From an uncultured Chloroflexota bacterium (GTDB lineage Bacteria > Chloroflexota > Anaerolineae > Anaerolineales > Villigracilaceae): a stretch of 6,247 bases of DNA. The position numbers and the translations under genes were made by a program. Location of the stretch: positions 1-6,247 of the forward strand of contig CAILWD010000641.1 of NCBI GenBank assembly GCA_903837815.1, given 5' to 3'. This document shows positions 4,874-6,247 of the stretch, piece by piece (position 1 is the stretch's first letter; the number at the start of each line of letters is the position of its first letter). The notes under the pieces were generated by a model. That model was given only the letters and a program-made list of their open reading frames with translations, was not told the DNA's origin and searched no databases.

Positions 4874-5179
4874 CTAGTAACGGTCCTGCCTGCCGCCGCC
4901 GCGATTTCGGTCGAAACTGCGGGGTTTGTCTTCACGGGGTTTGGCGATATTGACCGTAATGGTCCGCCCCATGAAATCCTGTCCGTTGAACATGCTGATT
5001 GCCTTCTGGGCTTCTTCAGCAGTGGACATTTCCACAAATCCGAATCCTTTGGCGCGGCCCGTAGCCCGGTCTTTTATCAATGCTGTGGATGTGACGGTAC
5101 CAGCCTTGCTGAAGTGGACTTTGAGATCGTCTTCAGTAGCGGCGTAGGGCAGGTTGCCTACATATAACTTGTTATCCAT
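4874..5179 (-). CDS. Single-RRM RNA-binding protein with glycine/arginine-rich tail, 101 aa
   Basis: A cytoplasmic RNA-binding protein built of one RNA recognition motif. RNP2 is LYVGNL (5-10) and RNP1 is KGFGFVEM (44-51). The aromatic residues that stack on RNA bases are all present: Tyr6 in RNP2, Phe46 and Phe48 in RNP1. The domain ends near residue 80 and is followed by a basic tail with Arg and Gly (FDRNRGGGRQDRY). This is the architecture of the cyanobacterial Rbp proteins, several of which are cold-induced and act in mRNA handling. That role is carried over from the family, not shown here. GGAG is 5 bases before the ATG (positions 5184-5187). The 105-nt gap to the upstream membrane-protein gene, with no clear terminator, leaves open whether it has its own promoter. 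Confidence 0.95.
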   Translation of the reverse strand: MDNKLYVGNLPYAATEDDLKVHFSKAGTVTSTALIKDRATGRAKGFGFVEMSTAEEAQKAISMFNGQDFMGRTITVNIAKPREDKPRSFDRNRGGGRQDRY

Positions 5180-5284
5180 CTCTTCTCCAATGATTCAACG
5201 TCCAGCCCGAACGACACTGCACGGAAATAATTACAGTGCATGTGTTGGGACAGTTTATCATAGATTAATGTTTTGTGAGAGGGG

Positions 5285-5680
5285 TCACCAGCCGCGGATA
5301 CCCGGCAGCCGCGCCACGCCGATATAAACGATGATGAGGGTATCGATGATGATGAACATGGAATTGCGAAAACGCTTTTTATCGTCGGCATTCTTCCACA
5401 ACACGCCCAAGTGGGCGGTCACCGCCGCAACGATCATGGTGACCACGTGTTCGATTCGGAACATCGGGAAGCCGCCGAGCGCCCCGTTCCAGATCAACAG
5501 GATGAGACCGAGCAGCGCCTGCAAATCCATCAAGCCGCTAAAACTCGAAGCGAGAATCCGATCCAGGCGTTGGAAGGTCCCGCCGCGCAGCCAGCTCCAC
5601 CCAAATTTGAGGATGGCGACCAGGGCGGCGATCAAAATCAACCAGCGGAGGTGAGAGTGGGCAACCAGCAGGAACGACAT
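5285..5680 (-). CDS. Small four-helix integral membrane protein of unknown function, 131 aa
   Basis: Four hydrophobic segments are visible, at about residues 10-30, 47-66, 77-94 and 108-124, giving a compact inner-membrane protein with both ends on the same side. Polar residues inside or next to the helices are notable: HSHLRW (8-13), Asp52, RIEH (75-78) and His90, with a charged loop WKNADDKKRFRN at 95-106. Paired histidines in neighbouring helices are typical of b-type cytochrome or quinone-linked membrane proteins, so heme binding is possible, but I cannot assign a named family. GGAG lies 6 bases before the ATG, and a minus-strand TATAAT at 5716-5721 fits its promoter. It is divergent from the enoyl-CoA hydratase gene and 105 nt upstream of the RRM gene on the same strand. 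Confidence 0.85.
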   Translation of the reverse strand: MSFLLVAHSHLRWLILIAALVAILKFGWSWLRGGTFQRLDRILASSFSGLMDLQALLGLILLIWNGALGGFPMFRIEHVVTMIVAAVTAHLGVLWKNADDKKRFRNSMFIIIDTLIIVYIGVARLPGIRGW

Positions 5681-5715
5681 GATTTTCTCCAGTTTTACGT
5701 TTCGACGATGCCCGC

Positions 5716-5747
5716 ATTATACAGCAAAGCATTTCATCCTTTATAAT
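5716..5747. promoter_or_regulatory. Divergent -10 boxes for the membrane-protein and enoyl-CoA hydratase genes
   Basis: TATAAT occurs on the minus strand at 5716-5721, 36 bases before the membrane-protein ATG, and on the plus strand at 5742-5747, 42 bases before the hydratase ATG. The two boxes are only 20 bp apart, so RNA polymerase footprints would overlap and the promoters could exclude each other. Neither has a good -35 hexamer. Confidence 0.45.
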
Positions 5748-5788
5748 CTGCAAGACTTGGTTTTCAATCATCCAGATTTGGAGGAAAC

Positions 5789-6247
5789 ATGACCTATTCA
5801 ACGGTTTTGATGGAAATCCGCGGGCGTGTGGGAATTGTCACCCTTAACCGCCCGCAGGCGTTGAACGCATTCAACAACCTGATGCTGGGCGAATTGTTCG
5901 ACGCCCTCGAAGAATTCGACCGTGACGAAAACGTCGGGGCGCTGGTCATCACCGGCAACGAGAAAGCCTTCGCCGCCGGGGCAGACATCAAGGAGATGGC
6001 GGAATCCTCCCCCTTCGGGATGATCAAACAGGGGCGGGTGGAGAAGTGGGACCGCATTCGTGGAATCAAGAAAGTGGTCATCGCGGCGGTTTCGGGCTGG
6101 GCGCTGGGCGGCGGATGCGAACTGTCGCTCTCCTGCGATATGATCATCGCTTCGGAATCTGCCAGATTTGGTCAGCCCGAAGTGACGATTGGCATCATCC
6201 CCGGTGCGGGCGGCACACAGCGGCTTGCCCGTTTGGTTGGAAAACCT
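5789..6247 (+). CDS. Enoyl-CoA hydratase (crotonase family), N-terminal 153 residues, cut by the window end
   Basis: Predicted to hydrate trans-2-enoyl-CoA to 3-hydroxyacyl-CoA in fatty-acid beta-oxidation or related CoA pathways, in the cytoplasm. The oxyanion-hole segment FAAGADIKEM (61-70) and the GGGCE motif (107-111) are present. By motif alignment with the rat mitochondrial hydratase, Glu111 and Glu131 (in FGQPE) match its catalytic Glu144 and Glu164, and Ala65 and Gly108 match its oxyanion-hole residues Ala98 and Gly141. With both glutamates kept, hydratase activity is more likely than the isomerase or hydrolase variants that lose one. GGAGG at 5780-5784, four bases upstream, fixes the start. 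The family is about 255-265 aa, so about 40% is missing past the right edge. Substrate chain length cannot be judged. Confidence 0.93.
   Translation, partial: MTYSTVLMEIRGRVGIVTLNRPQALNAFNNLMLGELFDALEEFDRDENVGALVITGNEKAFAAGADIKEMAESSPFGMIKQGRVEKWDRIRGIKKVVIAAVSGWALGGGCELSLSCDMIIASESARFGQPEVTIGIIPGAGGTQRLARLVGKP

Noticed and set aside
5215..5240. Short inverted repeats (CACTG/CAGTG and TGCAC/GTGCA) upstream of the RRM gene as a cold-shock leader or operator.
   Set aside because: The arms are only 5 bp, alternative and weak; chance occurrence cannot be excluded.

Overview
The window looks like chromosomal DNA of a mid-to-high-GC bacterium. The best guess is a Chloroflexota of the Anaerolineae type. 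The reasons are a stand-alone 51-residue Flp-type pilin of the form common in that class, a glycine-rich single-RRM protein, TATAAT boxes with poorly conserved -35 boxes, GGAG-type ribosome binding sites, and short heptamer-phased repeats between and inside genes. This placement is from family memory, not from a search.

Layout. 1-707 (minus): a 168-aa membrane-anchored protein of unknown function, followed 12 nt later by the start of a HAD-like protein that runs off the left edge; together they look like a two-gene operon. 779-996 (minus): a Flp/Tad-type pilin with a strong Shine-Dalgarno, its own TATAAT boxes and a downstream hairpin terminator. 1111-1884 (minus): a short-chain dehydrogenase/reductase with a complete catalytic tetrad. 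1885-1972: a short divergent control region containing a heptamer repeat tract and a TATAAT placed so that the next gene would be leaderless. 1973-4393 (plus): a complete MutS2 with Smr domain, which has repeat-derived low-complexity segments at three inter-domain linkers. 4394-4571: a leader with a TATAAT and a strong long-range hairpin, ahead of an 80-aa protein of unknown function (4572-4814, plus). 4816-4854: a perfect 17-bp bidirectional terminator shared with the convergent RRM RNA-binding protein (4874-5179, minus). 5285-5680 (minus): a small four-helix membrane protein of unknown function. 5789-6247 (plus, cut by the right edge): an enoyl-CoA hydratase with both catalytic glutamates, divergent from the membrane protein.

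The genes do not form one pathway. Metabolic (SDR, enoyl-CoA hydratase), nucleic-acid/translation (MutS2, RRM) and envelope (pilin, membrane proteins) functions sit in short, mostly single-gene units with their own promoters. No gap exceeds 180 bases. I see no tRNA, rRNA, CRISPR array, transposase or phage gene. The least explained parts are the heptamer-phased repeats inside the mutS2 frame and the structured leader before the 80-aa gene. I see no convincing new defence or mobile system here.
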